64,000 nucleotides of DNA. Origin: Candolleomyces eurysporus (lineage: Eukaryota; Basidiomycota; Agaricomycetes; Agaricales; Psathyrellaceae). This document shows positions 1 to 10,185 of this stretch, piece after piece. Location of the stretch: positions 60,698 to 124,697 of the forward strand of contig JANBPK010000861.1 in the NCBI GenBank assembly GCA_027579435.1. Direction: 5' to 3'. How positions within the stretch are numbered: the first letter of the stretch is position 1; each line of letters opens with the position of its first letter. The translations under genes were made by a program, and so were the position numbers. The notes beneath the pieces were generated by a model that did not search any database, was not told the DNA's origin, and was given only the letters and a program-made list of their open reading frames with translations.

Positions 1-313
1 TTCCCCCAACCTGGCTAGGTCCCTTGACGTGGTGGCTATCTTTTCCATTTGCGCCAGCAGGTACGTACCCTTGCCACGTCGTAGTGCTGCTGCTGTTCTG
101 ACGGTTCATGTAGGCTCGGTCAGCGTGGGTGTATGGTCAATTGCCTGCAAACGCTTCCTCGGCGTGCTCGAGCGATCGGTCAAAGCATACTTCGAAGAGA
201 CTATTTTTGCCACTCCAGGGCCTTCAAAAGAGACCTCCCCGAGCGCAAGTGCTAAAGCTTCTCCGAAACCGTCTCGCAAAGCTACTGTTGAGTCCGAGGA
301 CGATAGTTCATGA
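1..313 (+). CDS. GET1: Get1/CHD5-like protein, 3' end only (copy 1)
   Basis: Partial gene cut by the window start; visible exons are 1-60 and 114-313, with donor GTACGT at 61 and acceptor TAG at 111-113. The sequence encodes the last membrane segment ([17 protein letters not shown]), then SVSVGVWSIACKR, which is typical of Get1, and a Ser/Pro/Lys-rich tail ending in DDSS. Get1 is the ER receptor subunit that inserts tail-anchored proteins delivered by Get3. The lesions seen in copies 2 and 3 lie upstream, so whether this copy is intact cannot be told. Confidence 0.7.
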   Translation, partial: SPNLARSLDVVAIFSICASRYVPLPRRSAAAVLTVHVGSVSVGVWSIACKRFLGVLERSVKAYFEETIFATPGPSKETSPSASAKASPKPSRKATVESEDDSS

Positions 314-733
314 ACTCTATGATTCTACCTGCATCGACCCGGATTGACATTGTATTGTGTTGTATAGATTCTGTGATTTTATAGTGGTACTCGCGGGGCT
401 CTATGTCGCTTAATATCATCTGGGTATCTCGCTCACTTGCTCATGGAATCATATGTGGTCCCGTCCCTCGTCCCTCCGAGAGGCTCCCTCACCCCAAGCG
501 ATTCTGGCTGATGGGTGAGTCTATACTTCTTCCTTTGGTAAAGAAAGCTAACTAAAACACTCAGAGTCGCGTCTGCATTTTAAAACCTGTGTCTCATCTG
601 ACCCTCGAACAATGTAGCGCTCAGAGCTGTTTGCGTGTGTTAACGAGAGCCGCCAGGGGCGTACATGAGGCACGAGGTGATTGTTTGTGTACACGTTGAC
701 ATTTGGACACGCGTTCCAACCCTTCTTTGTGAA
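314..733. other. Spacer between Get1-like copy 1 and gene B1
   Basis: No coding signal. The stretch is repeated almost exactly at 6959-7378 and 13812-14231, so it is part of the tandem unit. It must hold the 3' end of the Get1-like gene and the promoter of B. No clear TATA box or other motif was recognised. Confidence 0.6.
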
Positions 734-1888
734 ATGACAACCACGGACATGGCTAACCCTTCCGCTAAGATTAAAACGAATGACTCGGTAAGCCCTCTTT
801 CACCGGTTCAGACGGTTGTCTGAAGACTGACGAGATGGATATGATAGACGCCCGCGTCTACGGTGCAAGAACTACCTGTTTCCGACAATAGCATTCGTAC
901 CAAACTCCTATCTCTGATCTGTAACGCGATCTACGACGATGTGGACACCGACCTTGCAGCCTCTTACTTCATCGAGAAGTGTTTAGAGCTGTGCGGTGGC
1001 TCGAAAGAGCTTCTATCACGAACTTTACAGACCAAATTCGTGGACGATAGGACGCCTCTCTTCTGGGTGGTTTGTCATATCAAGTCGCCCGCGAAAGACG
1101 CTAAGACTATCCACCCAATCATCAGACAATTACTTGATCATTGTGGCCCGGTGGTGCCGAGCGCCGTTTCTGACGATGTTGACTTGGCCTGCTGTGCGAG
1201 GGACGATGGCACGTTCTATAAACTGCTCCGTCAATATCGTCATATAGGCAGTGATATCGCTCCTCTTGCCACTGCCGCATGGAAAAAAGGCGAAAGCATG
1301 AAATCGGCCGTCTGGACTTTCAAATTCCCCCAATTCCTCGATCAGATGTTGATAACGGGTGTGGTTGGCGTGCAGTGGATCACATATCGTGAGTTCGATT
1401 GCTCCGTAGCGTTCAGATGCCCAAATTAATGGAATGTGCTTTCAGGGAATATATTCAATCTTACGTTCTCCAAGAAGGCGCCGGCTAGTGACAAGTGGGT
1501 TATGCGAGTAGAGCTTGCCAGGTCTCCTCCATGGNAAAAAAACGCTTGTACCCCAGTCCTTCGAGCTCAACGTGCACAAATTTCGCCTCTACAGTAATCA
1601 TTTTTTATTTTCTCACTTTCAGATCCTACTAAAGGTGTGCTTTACGATACCAGCTGACGGAAAACACGAAAAATGGGACACAGATACCGAGAAACGTACT
1701 GGAAAGTTCTCGCAGCTTTGTTCAGAGGATGGCTTAAATGTTGATTTTCTGCGACTACGGTATGCCAATTGTGGTTTTACGGCAAGCTCGTTTGCGCTTA
1801 ATTGACTGATGCCTTTAGGACTAATTTCTGCGACAAAACTCGGGCCCTTGCGTTCACACTTTCTCTCCTTGAATGGAAGGAGGTCTAA
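734..1888 (+). CDS. Unknown Agaricomycete family protein, gene B1
   Basis: Five exons: 734-787, 848-1388, 1446-1593, 1654-1759, 1819-1888. The start is the ATG of MTTTDMA, shared by all B and C copies. The predicted protein (about 305 aa) has a helical N-terminal half with an ankyrin-like stretch (TPLFWVVCH, then PIIRQLLDHCGP) and a beta-rich C-terminal half (KFPQFLDQM, NLTFSK, KWVMRVE, ending LEWKEV). Exon 3 has one base too many compared with B2 and B3, exactly at an N followed by seven A at 1535. I therefore read the frameshift as a homopolymer error in the assembly rather than a mutation. Function unknown; I recall similar proteins as large unnamed families in mushroom-forming fungi. Confidence 0.7.
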
Positions 1889-2284
1889 GATGACCCCGAG
1901 TGATTGGTGCCTTTGTTTGGCGATTTGACCTGCTGTTAGCTTCGCGATATTGCTTCGAGGGTGACCAGCTCTCTCGTCTTCCGAAGTCAGTACGTATCGA
2001 GCGGACATGTTGAGCATGTCGGTGGTCTCTCTATACCAAGTGTATCTTTTATACGACTGACAATGGAACCCTTGTATTTCCTTCTAGTCTGGCTGTCTGT
2101 GGATCGGTTCTATATTTAAGAGAATGTGAACTTACTCGATTCAATTGGTTCTACGGCTGCGTTGGACTCTCCCAGAACACATCGTGATGTTTACTTGTGT
2201 CAAAGAGGGCCGGCAAACACACATCAGGCACGAGGCGATATTGATTACTGTTGACATCCAGTACACGCAATCCACCCTTATGCG
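1889..2284. other. Spacer between genes B1 and C1
   Basis: No coding signal; repeated as 8534-8916 and 15392-15789. It includes the short direct phrase around the two start codons (GACAACCACGGACATGGCT) that genes B and C share, which shows that B and C arose by duplication including their 5' ends. Confidence 0.55.
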
Positions 2285-2792
2285 ATGACAACCACGGACA
2301 TGGCTGGCACTAGCATTAAGATTGGAACGAAAGAATCAGTAAGCTCCAATTGGACCTAATTAGTCCTCCCAGCTGAAGTCTGACGAAATGCAGACCCCCG
2401 CGCTCACGCCGCAAGACCTCACTGTTCTCGACAGCCCCATTCGTGCCATATCCATCTCGTTGATCTGTAATGCAGCATGTGGTGTTTTGGACAGAGACAG
2501 GGCTTCTACCTTCATCGAGAAGTGTTTAGAGCTGTACGGAGGCTCGAAGGATCTCCTCTCTCAAGTACTCCAAACTCGATTCATGGAAAAGAGAATACCT
2601 TTGTTCTTGCTATTGTGCCACACCCGGACGCTTGCTGGTAGCGATACAACCCTTTCTCCACTCATCACCCACTCGCTCAATCACTTGGACCTATCGGGAT
2701 CGATACTTGATGACATGGAATTGGCCTGCTGTCGAACGGGTCGCCTCACTAGCCCTGTCAATATTGTATTACAGTCATTCACCGGCCAGTGA
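2285..2792 (+). pseudogene. Gene C1, truncated copy of the B/C family
   Basis: Exon 1 is 2285-2338, followed by a 55-nt intron (2339-2393, acceptor ATGCAG) and exon 2 from 2394. The protein is collinear with C3 up to the conserved ELACC at about 2731. There the sequence jumps to unrelated DNA that also follows the insertion in C2 (TCGAACGGGTCG), so the rest of exon 2 and exons 3-5 are deleted. The remaining frame runs into the transposon and stops at 2792. Compared with the complete C3 (293 aa) only about the first 130 residues remain. Confidence 0.8.
2770..2771. repeat. TA target-site duplication, left
   Basis: TA directly before the left terminal inverted repeat. It matches the TA at 5740-5741 after the right end. 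The empty site in unit 2 reads GTATTAATATTC with a single TA. Confidence 0.85.
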
Positions 2793-5739
2793 GACACCAC
2801 CGGCCAGTGAGACAAACACATTTCCTGGGCTCCCTCTTGCTCAAACAGCTTCGGACTTTTTCTGTAATGATTCTGTACATCAAGGGCTATATCTCTTCCA
2901 ATTTTCGTAGATATCCATCATATATTGGGTTTGCGATCTTATGAATATGCACGGAAACCAAGCCCGATTTTGGAGATTTTGGAAGTGGGGAACTCTGTTG
3001 CTACTATTTGGCCTGGAACACAAGCAAATAGGTTTGGAAAGGCTACAGAACACGATCCGGCCATGCAAAAACTTGCATGGGTGCCAGAATGGCCAGTTGA
3101 CTGACGAGGATGAGATTGAGATAAGGGCGGGGTGTCACATCACACCTGCCAAATCGGGATAGGGCATCAGCATCCACCACATCCTCATAGGAGCGCGTCG
3201 CAGCAGCCTTATATCTTTTTTTCAACTGCAGAAAATGCCAGGAAGAGCTCTGTCCAATGAAGAAAAGAAGCGTAGGCTTTGAGAAATCACAGAAAAGTGG
3301 ACAGAGCGGGCCGTCAATGCATACAAATATGAAAAATCACGACCACTTCAACCTGGCGAAAAGAGGAAGGGACTTCGTACAATATCCGAAGAATTCAAGC
3401 AGCGGTGTCTAGAGGAGGATAAAGTTCCCATAACAATCGACAAGACCACAATCAGCCGCCGTCTCAATGGAGTACCCAGCCAGGCAGATGCAAACTTTGA
3501 CAAGAATTCCTGGCTCAGCCGCAAGGAAGAGAAGGCCCTTGTCAAGTTTGCGTTGGCTTGTGCTGACCAGGGCTTTCCATGGGATGTCTCCAGACTTGAA
3601 GAATATGCAAATGATGTCTGCCTTGCAAAATATGGGGATGACTTTCCAGGGCTGGGTCAGAACTGGGGTGACCGGTTTGTTGGAAGACACCGAGGTGAAC
3701 TCAAACCGTGCTGGTCCCATGCCCTTGACCACCAGCGTGCACGGGCAGCTAACCCAGTGACTAAGAAGGAATATTTTACCTTGCTCACAAAAGCAATCGA
3801 AGGAGAGGAGGGCGAGGAGCCAATTCCAGCGGAGCTCATTTATGGTGTGGATGAAACTGGGATCCAGTGTGGTGTAGGGCAGAAGCGACGTGTTCTAGGA
3901 CGTGTGGATGCTAAAATACAGCAGCAACAACGAAGCGGAGACCGTGAAAACATTACAGTAATTGTAACCATCTGTGCAGATGGCTCCGACCTCCCACCAG
4001 CCGTGATTTTCAAAGGAAAAACGTATCGTACCTCATGGAAGCAGAACAATCCCTTGAAGGCATCGTACGTCAGCTGCTGGTCTCCATAATGACTCTATGC
4101 TGACCTTTGCAAGGCTGGGGCATTCTGAAAAGGGATGGACAGATGGCGAAATTGGCATCGAGTGGATGAAGGAGTTTGACCGTCAAACAAAGGTCAAGGC
4201 AAACGGCCGACGCCGCCTTCTCCTTGTAGACGGCCATAACTCCCATTATACAGCTGGATTTTTGCGGCATGCACGAGACAATAATATCCTCGTCCTTTGC
4301 TACCCATCGCACTCAACGCATCTCTATCAAGGGCTAGACGTCGTTATCTTCAGCCCACTGAAGACAGCATGGACAGAGGCCCGCGACGAATACGAGCGAC
4401 GGACTGGCCAGAAAGTCAACAAACAATGTTTTCTCAAAGTCTATGCAAGTGCTCACATGAAGGCTCTTTCAAAACAGAACATTATCTCAGCATTTCGAGC
4501 AACTGGAGTGGTCCCATTAAACCCAGACGTGATTACCGAAATGATGCTGGCACCCAGTCGTACATCATCAACATCATCGTCATTGCCTGTTCCTCTGCCA
4601 TCCCCAACACAAGCTCTTAGTGACACTATCCATGCATTAATTGCACAGCAGGCTAGGAGTGAAGACGAAGGGATGAACAGCGGCAGCGGCATGGATGACG
4701 AGTGCGATGTTCTACCTCATCCGCAGATGGAGGTGCCAGCTCGTCGTGCAATCAACAGCCTTCGGGGGACATCAGCATCGTTTCTGGTCAGCCGGAGTCC
4801 ACTCACCTCCAAGCACGAGCTTCCACGCTACCAACCATACACCATCTCCCCATTCCAACAGCGCTATCAGCATCTATTAGACCTTACACCTGCTACAGAG
4901 AATGAGTGGCGTCTCCAGGAAGCACTGCGCAAGGTTGAGCAGCAGGATCGGCAGCGGAAGGAAAATATGGTCACAATGCAGGCACATTCTGTTTTACAGG
5001 ATGTGTATGTCAAGGAAGCGCGCTCTCAGCTTCAAGCAGCTGAGACTCGCAAGAAGAAGGACAAAGGCCTTGCAATGGACGATGGATTGCCCAAGCTGCT
5101 CACTGACCCGATGTATATCGACGCAGCTGATGCAAGGGTGGAAAGGAAGAAGGAACGAGATCAGGCAAAGCAGGATATGGCTGACAAACGAGACTCCCAC
5201 AAAGAAGCACTACGTGTATGGGAATTAGCAGAGAAAGCGCGCATGGCAAGGAACGAGGTAATTCGACAGCAACATCGGGATGCCGTCAAGGAATGGGAAG
5301 AGGAATCCAAGCTCGCAAAAGCAGAGAAGCGGCGGGCTCGTTGGACAAAGCCAAAGATAGGACCACTTGAAAAAGCTGCCCCCAAACCTGTTTTGTACAA
5401 GCGGAAGGCAAAGGCTGTGGAGGAGGATGAAGAGGATTCAGACGACGGCATGTTGATCGATGAAGATTTGGAGGACTGATCTGATCAGATTAACCATGTT
5501 TGGGTAGCCATCAGCGTGATGTGACGCGTCTCACTTGCCGGTGTTTTCTATGATAACGAGATTTCATTCTGATTTGTCGATTTCTGCTCGGAATGTTACA
5601 CAAGACCTCCAAAAGCAGCATATGTTATAGATATACATATGGTGTACACAATCATCCCGTAAATTTGGCCCAAACTGCAGCTCAAAATTTCTCCGAGGCC
5701 AATGTCACTTTTGGTGTCTCACTGGCCGGTGAATGACTG
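2772..5739 (+). mobile_element. pogo/Fot1-like Tc1-mariner DNA transposon (2968 bp)
   Basis: Perfect 28-bp terminal inverted repeats (2772-2799 and 5712-5739; the left one starts CAGTCATTCACCGGCCAGTG), flanked by a duplicated TA. This is the hallmark of the Tc1/mariner superfamily. The core CGGCCAGTGAGACA is repeated inside the left end (2800-2814). A related inverted copy (TGTCTCACTTGCCGG-like) lies near 5525-5543, so there are subterminal repeats, possibly transposase binding sites. The element carries one DDE transposase gene. Unit 2 of the array has the uninterrupted site around 9900, so insertion happened after the units separated or in one unit only. Confidence 0.92.
3235..5479 (+). pseudogene. 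DDE transposase of the pogo/Tigger (DDE_1) type, one nonsense codon
   Basis: Two exons, 3235-4064 and 4114-5479, joined across a 49-nt intron (donor GTACGT, acceptor GCAAG), give 732 codons. An N-terminal CENP-B/Psq-like DNA-binding region is followed by the catalytic domain. The acidic triad is visible as YGVDETG (near 3847), LLVDGHNSH (near 4230) and YQGLDVV (near 4335), the DDD pattern of pogo transposases. A long Lys/Glu-rich coiled-coil tail follows. Codon 16 is TGA (3280-3282), which a C-to-T change of an Arg CGA codon would explain, and no in-frame ATG follows before the domain. Otherwise the frame is open, so the element died recently or is silenced by this one change. Confidence 0.85.
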
Positions 5740-5741
5740 TA

Positions 5742-6137
5742 ATATTCATAATCTTACTGGGAGCGATAGCATCCCGGAGAGGCAGAAAGAACGTGCCAGC
5801 AATACTATTACTGGTCTTTGGTATCAATTCGACACGGCCCTCTGGGTATTGATGGATGGAATTCTAAGGGGATGGCGCTAAGCCTCGTTCGGACTGTCAG
5901 TTTGATACCTGCTTAACCTCTACACCTCGGGCCTCCATCGATCCGCATCAACATTTCAGATTTCAGCTCTCGCATCTATGTGATGTTTCACAATTGTCGG
6001 GTGAATGCGCACGGTAGGTATCATTCAGATCACCTACGCGTTCTGAGACTATTTGGCTGCATCGGTGGTGTAGGATTGATTGGCTGGCCAATCGCTTCGC
6101 TCCCTTCAAACCTCCCATCTTGATTCCTTCGACGACC
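5742..6137. other. Unit spacer upstream of Get1-like copy 2
   Basis: Noncoding. 5740-6022 matches 9904-10185 of unit 2, and 6023-6137 matches 12883-13003. The join at 6022/6023 is where unit 2 has its extra 2.7-kb block. No gene seen. Confidence 0.6.
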
Positions 6138-6958
6138 ATGGCCCCTCTTCTCCCAGTCTTCTTGATATTCTTCGTAGCGCAGCTTGTATCATGGATAAGC
6201 CAAAAGGTGCTGCTCGACTGGGTGGGTTCGTATAGCATTCTATTTTCTATGAAATTTACAATGGAATGGGACTAGGCCTACACTCTTTCCCTTTGAGTGG
6301 CCTGGTCGTCTGCTGCCTCGAGACAAAGGGCGCTAAAAACCGAGATTCTGAACAACAAATTCGAACCACTAAGGACTAGTACTCAAGACCACTTTGCAAA
6401 ATGGGCGAAACTACGAAGGAGCGTGGATATAGGTCTCGCAGACTTGGAGAAATTCAGTGCGTGGCCTGCTCCACGTCATGACCCGGATCCATCGTTTGGC
6501 TGACCTGTAGCTGCACCCTTAGACTCCGAAATCGCGTCTTCCAAGTCAGCCTTCTCCGTGAAGTTCAACGGAGCAATCTGGGTCCTCACAACGGGCGTCG
6601 ACTTATTCATCGGGTGGTGGTACCAAAGGCAGCCTGTGTTTTTCCTTCCCCCAACCTGGCTAGGTCCCTTGACGTGGTGGCTATCTTTTCCATTTGCGCC
6701 AGCAGGTACGTACCCTTGCCACGTCGTAGTGCTGCTGCTGTTCTGACGGTTCATGTAGGCTCGGTCAGCGTGGGTGTATGGTCAATTGCCTGCAAACGCT
6801 TCCTCGGCGTGCTCGAGCGATCGGTCAAAGCATACTTCGAAGAGACTATTTTTGCCACCCCAGGGCCTTCAAAAGAGACTTCCCCGAGCGCAAGTGCTAA
6901 AGCTTCTCCGAAACCATCTCGCAAAGCTACTGTTGAGTCCGAGGACGATAGTTCATGA
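6138..6958 (+). pseudogene. GET1: Get1/CHD5-like gene, copy 2, with in-frame TGA
   Basis: Exons 6138-6221, 6276-6456, 6511-6705 and 6759-6958 give 220 codons, the usual size for Get1. The N-terminal membrane helix (MAPLLPVFLIFF) is followed by a cytosolic coiled coil with [15 protein letters not shown], the Get3-binding hallmark. Two further membrane helices and the SVSVGVW motif follow. Codon 35 is TGA (6294-6296), where family members, as I recall them, have Arg after Tyr-x-Leu-x-Leu; CGA to TGA would explain it. Another donor at 6226 (GTTCGT) joined to an acceptor at 6297 keeps the frame and skips the stop at the cost of a few residues. The gene is thus either a pseudogene or spliced in an unusual way. 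Confidence 0.72.
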
Positions 6959-7378
6959 ACGCTATGATTCTACCTGCATCGACCCGGATTGACATTGTAT
7001 TGTGTTGTATAGATTCTGTGATTTTATAGTGGTACTCGCGGGGGTCTATGTCGCTTAATATCATCTGGGTATCTCGCTCACTTGCTCGTGGAATCATATT
7101 TGGTCCCGTCCCTCGTCCCTCCGAGAGACTCCCTCATCCCAAGCGATTCTGGCTGATGGGTGAGTCTATACTTCTTCTTTTGGCAGAGAATGCTAATTAA
7201 AGCACTCAGAGTCGCGTCTGCATTCTAAAACTTGCGTCTCATCTGACCCTCGAACAATGTAGCGCTCAGAGCTGTTTGCGTGTGTTAACGAGAGCCGCCA
7301 AAGGCGTACATGAGGCACGAGGTGATTGTTTGTGTACACGTTGACATTCGGACACGCGTCCCAACCCTTCTTTGTGAA
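6959..7378. other. Spacer between Get1-like copy 2 and gene B2
   Basis: Noncoding; near-identical to 314-733 and 13812-14231. Nothing further recognised. Confidence 0.55.
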
Positions 7379-8533
7379 ATGACAACCACGGACATGGCTT
7401 ACCCTTCCGCTAAGATTGAAACGAATAACTCGGTAAGCCCTCTCCCATCGGTTCAGTACGGCTGTCTGAAGACTGACGAGATGGATACGATAGACGCTCG
7501 CGTCTACGGTGCAAGAACTGCCTGTTCTCGACAATACCATTCGTACCAAACTCCTATCTCTGATCTGTAACGCGATCTACGACGATGTGGACACCGACCT
7601 TGCAGCCTCTTACTTCATCGAGAAGTGTTTAGAGCTGTGCGATGGCTCGAAAGAGCTTCTATCGCAAACTTTACAGACCAAATTCGTGGATGATAGGACA
7701 CCTCTCTTCTGGGTGGTTTGTCATATCAAATCGCCCGCGAAGGAGGGTACGACCATCCACCCAATCATCAGACAATTACTTGATCATTGTGGCCCGGTGG
7801 TTCCGAGCTCCGTCTCTGAAGATGTCGACTTGGCCTGTTGCACTAGGGGTGAGAACAACTTCTACCAGCTGCTACGTCAACATCGTCGTGTAGGCAGCGA
7901 TACTGCTCCTCTTGCAACTGTCGCATGGAAAAGGGGCGAATGGCTGAAATCCACAGTCTGGACTTTTAAATTTCCTCAATTCCTCGATCAGATGTTGATA
8001 ACAGGCACGGTCGGCGTGACGTGGATTACATATTGCGAGTTTAAATTGTTTCTTAGCGTTCGGCCTCTAACTAACAGAATATATATCCAGGGAGTGTACA
8101 CAATCTCACGTTCTCCAAGACGCCAGGTAACAACTGGATTATGCGGGTAGAACGCAGTGTCACGTCTCGTCCATGGGATAAAGTCTTTGAATCCCAGTCC
8201 TTCGAGCTCAAGGTGCACAAGCTTCGCCTCTACGGTATCAGCCTCTGTATTTTCCTCACTTGGAGACCGTACTAATGGTGCGCTTTACAATACTAGCTGA
8301 CGCAAAACACGAAAAATGGGACACAGATATCGAGAAACGTACTGGGAAGTTCTCGCAGCTTTGTTCAAAGGATGGCTTAAATGTTAATTTTCTGCGACAG
8401 CGGTACGTCGATTGTGGTTTTACGTCAAACTCGTCCGCGTTCTTAATTGATTGATGGGTTTAGAACTAATTTCTGCGACAAAACCCGGGCGCTTGCCATC
8501 ACGCTTTCTCTCTGTGAATGGAAGGAGGTTTAA
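7379..8533 (+). CDS. Unknown Agaricomycete family protein, gene B2 (304 aa)
   Basis: Five exons: 7379-7432, 7494-8034, 8091-8234, 8297-8402, 8464-8533; 305 codons including the stop, with all phases matching B3, C3 and D. The N-terminal half is helical with an ankyrin-like pair (TPLFWVVCH and PIIRQLLDHCGP) and a conserved DLACC. The C-terminal half is beta-rich and Trp-rich (VWTFKFPQF, NWIMRVE, ELKVHKLRLYG, LCEWKEV). There is no signal peptide or membrane helix. The second intron starts with GC (8035) where B1 and B3 have GT. GC-AG introns are functional, so this copy can still be expressed. Function unknown. Confidence 0.82.
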
Positions 8534-8916
8534 GAGTAGCCCGAGTGGCTGGTGCTTTTGTTTGGCGATTTGGCCTGCTGCTACCTTCACGATATTGCTT
8601 CAAGGGTGACCAGCTCTCGTCCCCTAAAGCCAGTACGTATCGAGTGTGATCGCGTGTCGATGGATGTCTCTGTATACCAAGTGTCTCTTTTATACGATTG
8701 ACAATACTTCTATTTCCCTCTAGTCTGTGAGTCCGTGGATCTATTTCTCGATTGAGGATGTGAAATTACTCGATTCAATTGGCTCTATGCGTTGGACGCT
8801 TCCAGAACGCATCGCAATGTTTACCTGTGTTAAAGAGGGCCGGCAAAAACACACATCAGACACGAGGCGATATTGATTACTGTTGACATCCAGTACACGC
8901 AAACAACCGTTATGCG
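8534..8916. other. Spacer between genes B2 and C2
   Basis: Noncoding counterpart of 1889-2284 and 15392-15789. No feature recognised beyond the repeated unit itself. Confidence 0.5.
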
Positions 8917-9462
8917 ATGACAACCACGGACATGGCTGGCCCTAGCATAAAGATCGGAGCGAAAGAATTAGTAAGCCCCACTTGGTCGCGGCTGAAGTCT
9001 GAAGAAACGCAGACCCCCGGGTTCACGCCGCAAGACCTCACTGTTCTCGACAACCCTATTCGTGCCAAATTCATCTCATTAATCTGTAATGCAGCATACG
9101 GTGCTTTGGACGAAGACGGGGCTTCTGCCTTCATGAAAGAGTGTTTAGAGCTGTGCGGAGGCTCGAAGGACCTCCTCTCTCAAGTACTCCAAACTCGATT
9201 CATGGAAAAGAGAATACCTTTGTTCTTGGTATTGTGCCACACCCGGACGCTTGCTGGTAGCGATACAACCCTTCCTCCACTCATCACCCACTTGCTCAAT
9301 CACTTGGACCTATCGGGATCGATACTTGATGACATGGAATTGGCCTGCTGCGCCCAGGAGCACAAGCAGCTCTACTGGCTCATACGTCGAGGATATCTCC
9401 AATGCAGCGACACTGTCGGTTCTTGGCTGAGTGGTGTTCGCAGTGCTCGCTCTTCTGATTGA
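8917..9462 (+). pseudogene. Gene C2, truncated copy of the B/C family
   Basis: Exon 1 is 8917-8970 and exon 2 starts at 9013. The intron between them has lost 13 nt and is 42 nt long instead of 55; the region can also be read through in frame. The protein follows C3 up to SDTVGSW at about 9425 and then breaks into unrelated sequence, stopping at 9462. Exons 3-5 are missing. The foreign DNA that follows (about 9433-9866) ends at TCGAACGGGTCG, the same sequence that follows the break in C1. The two copies therefore share a junction, with a larger deletion in C1. Confidence 0.78.
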
Positions 9463-10185
9463 CAATGCACTGAATTCGGGATTCAAGGTTTACTATACAA
9501 CCATCTCTGTATGTTCCCCAGTCCCATTTGGCGCCGAGATCGCCTTTCTCGAGTGCTGTTGCACGCTGTAAAACCCTGAACTCCCCTATCTGAAGAGGAC
9601 ACCTGACAGCCCACAGGGGTGTGCATTGTCACCTTCCAGTGTTTAGATCTCTTTGTTGGCCCAAGTTCAAGAGTTCGAGCACTACGGTGCCACCGGCTGA
9701 TCGAGGGGACCAATCAAACCGCCGCTCGTTTGGCCCGAATTTACAGCGTAAAACGAGTCAGCCACTTCAGCGCACCTGCTGCCCCACAGCACCTAGCTCG
9801 TCACTGCTACTGCCAACTCACCACTAATTGGCTCGTGCGCGGTTGTTGCGACGACACATGAAATTCGAACGGGTCGGCTCACCAGCCCTGTCAATATTGT
9901 ATTAATATTCATAATCTTACTGGGAGCGATAGCATCCCGGAGAGGCAGAAAGAACGGTCCAGCAATACTATTACTGGTCTTTGGTATCAATTCGACCCGG
10001 CCCTCTGGGTATTGGTGGATGGAATTCTAAGGGGATGGCGCTAAGCCTCGTTCGGACTGTCAGTTTGATACCTGCTTAACCTCTACACCTCGGTCCTCCA
10101 TCGATCCGCATCAACATTTTAGATTTCAGCTCTCGCATCTATTGGATGTTTCCTAATTGTCGGGTGAATGCGCACGGTAGGTATC
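9463..10185. other. Foreign insert and unit spacer after C2
   Basis: About 9433-9866 is unique to unit 2 and shows no convincing gene. 9867-10185 matches the spacer of unit 1 and contains the intact target site of the unit 1 transposon (near 9900, GTATTAATATTC). Confidence 0.6.

Noticed and set aside
788..847. TAG stop just before the B1 coding frame
   Set aside because: It is the acceptor (GATAG) of the first intron, conserved in all B copies.
2339..2393. Very short 34-nt or 25-nt first introns in C1 and C3
   Set aside because: Using the acceptor ATGCAG gives a uniform 55-nt intron that aligns with gene B; the nearer AG sites are not needed.
4061..4115. Frameshift in the transposase between two long frames
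   Set aside because: A 49-nt intron with GTACGT donor and GCAAG acceptor joins the frames exactly at the expected residue, so it is an intron and not a lesion.
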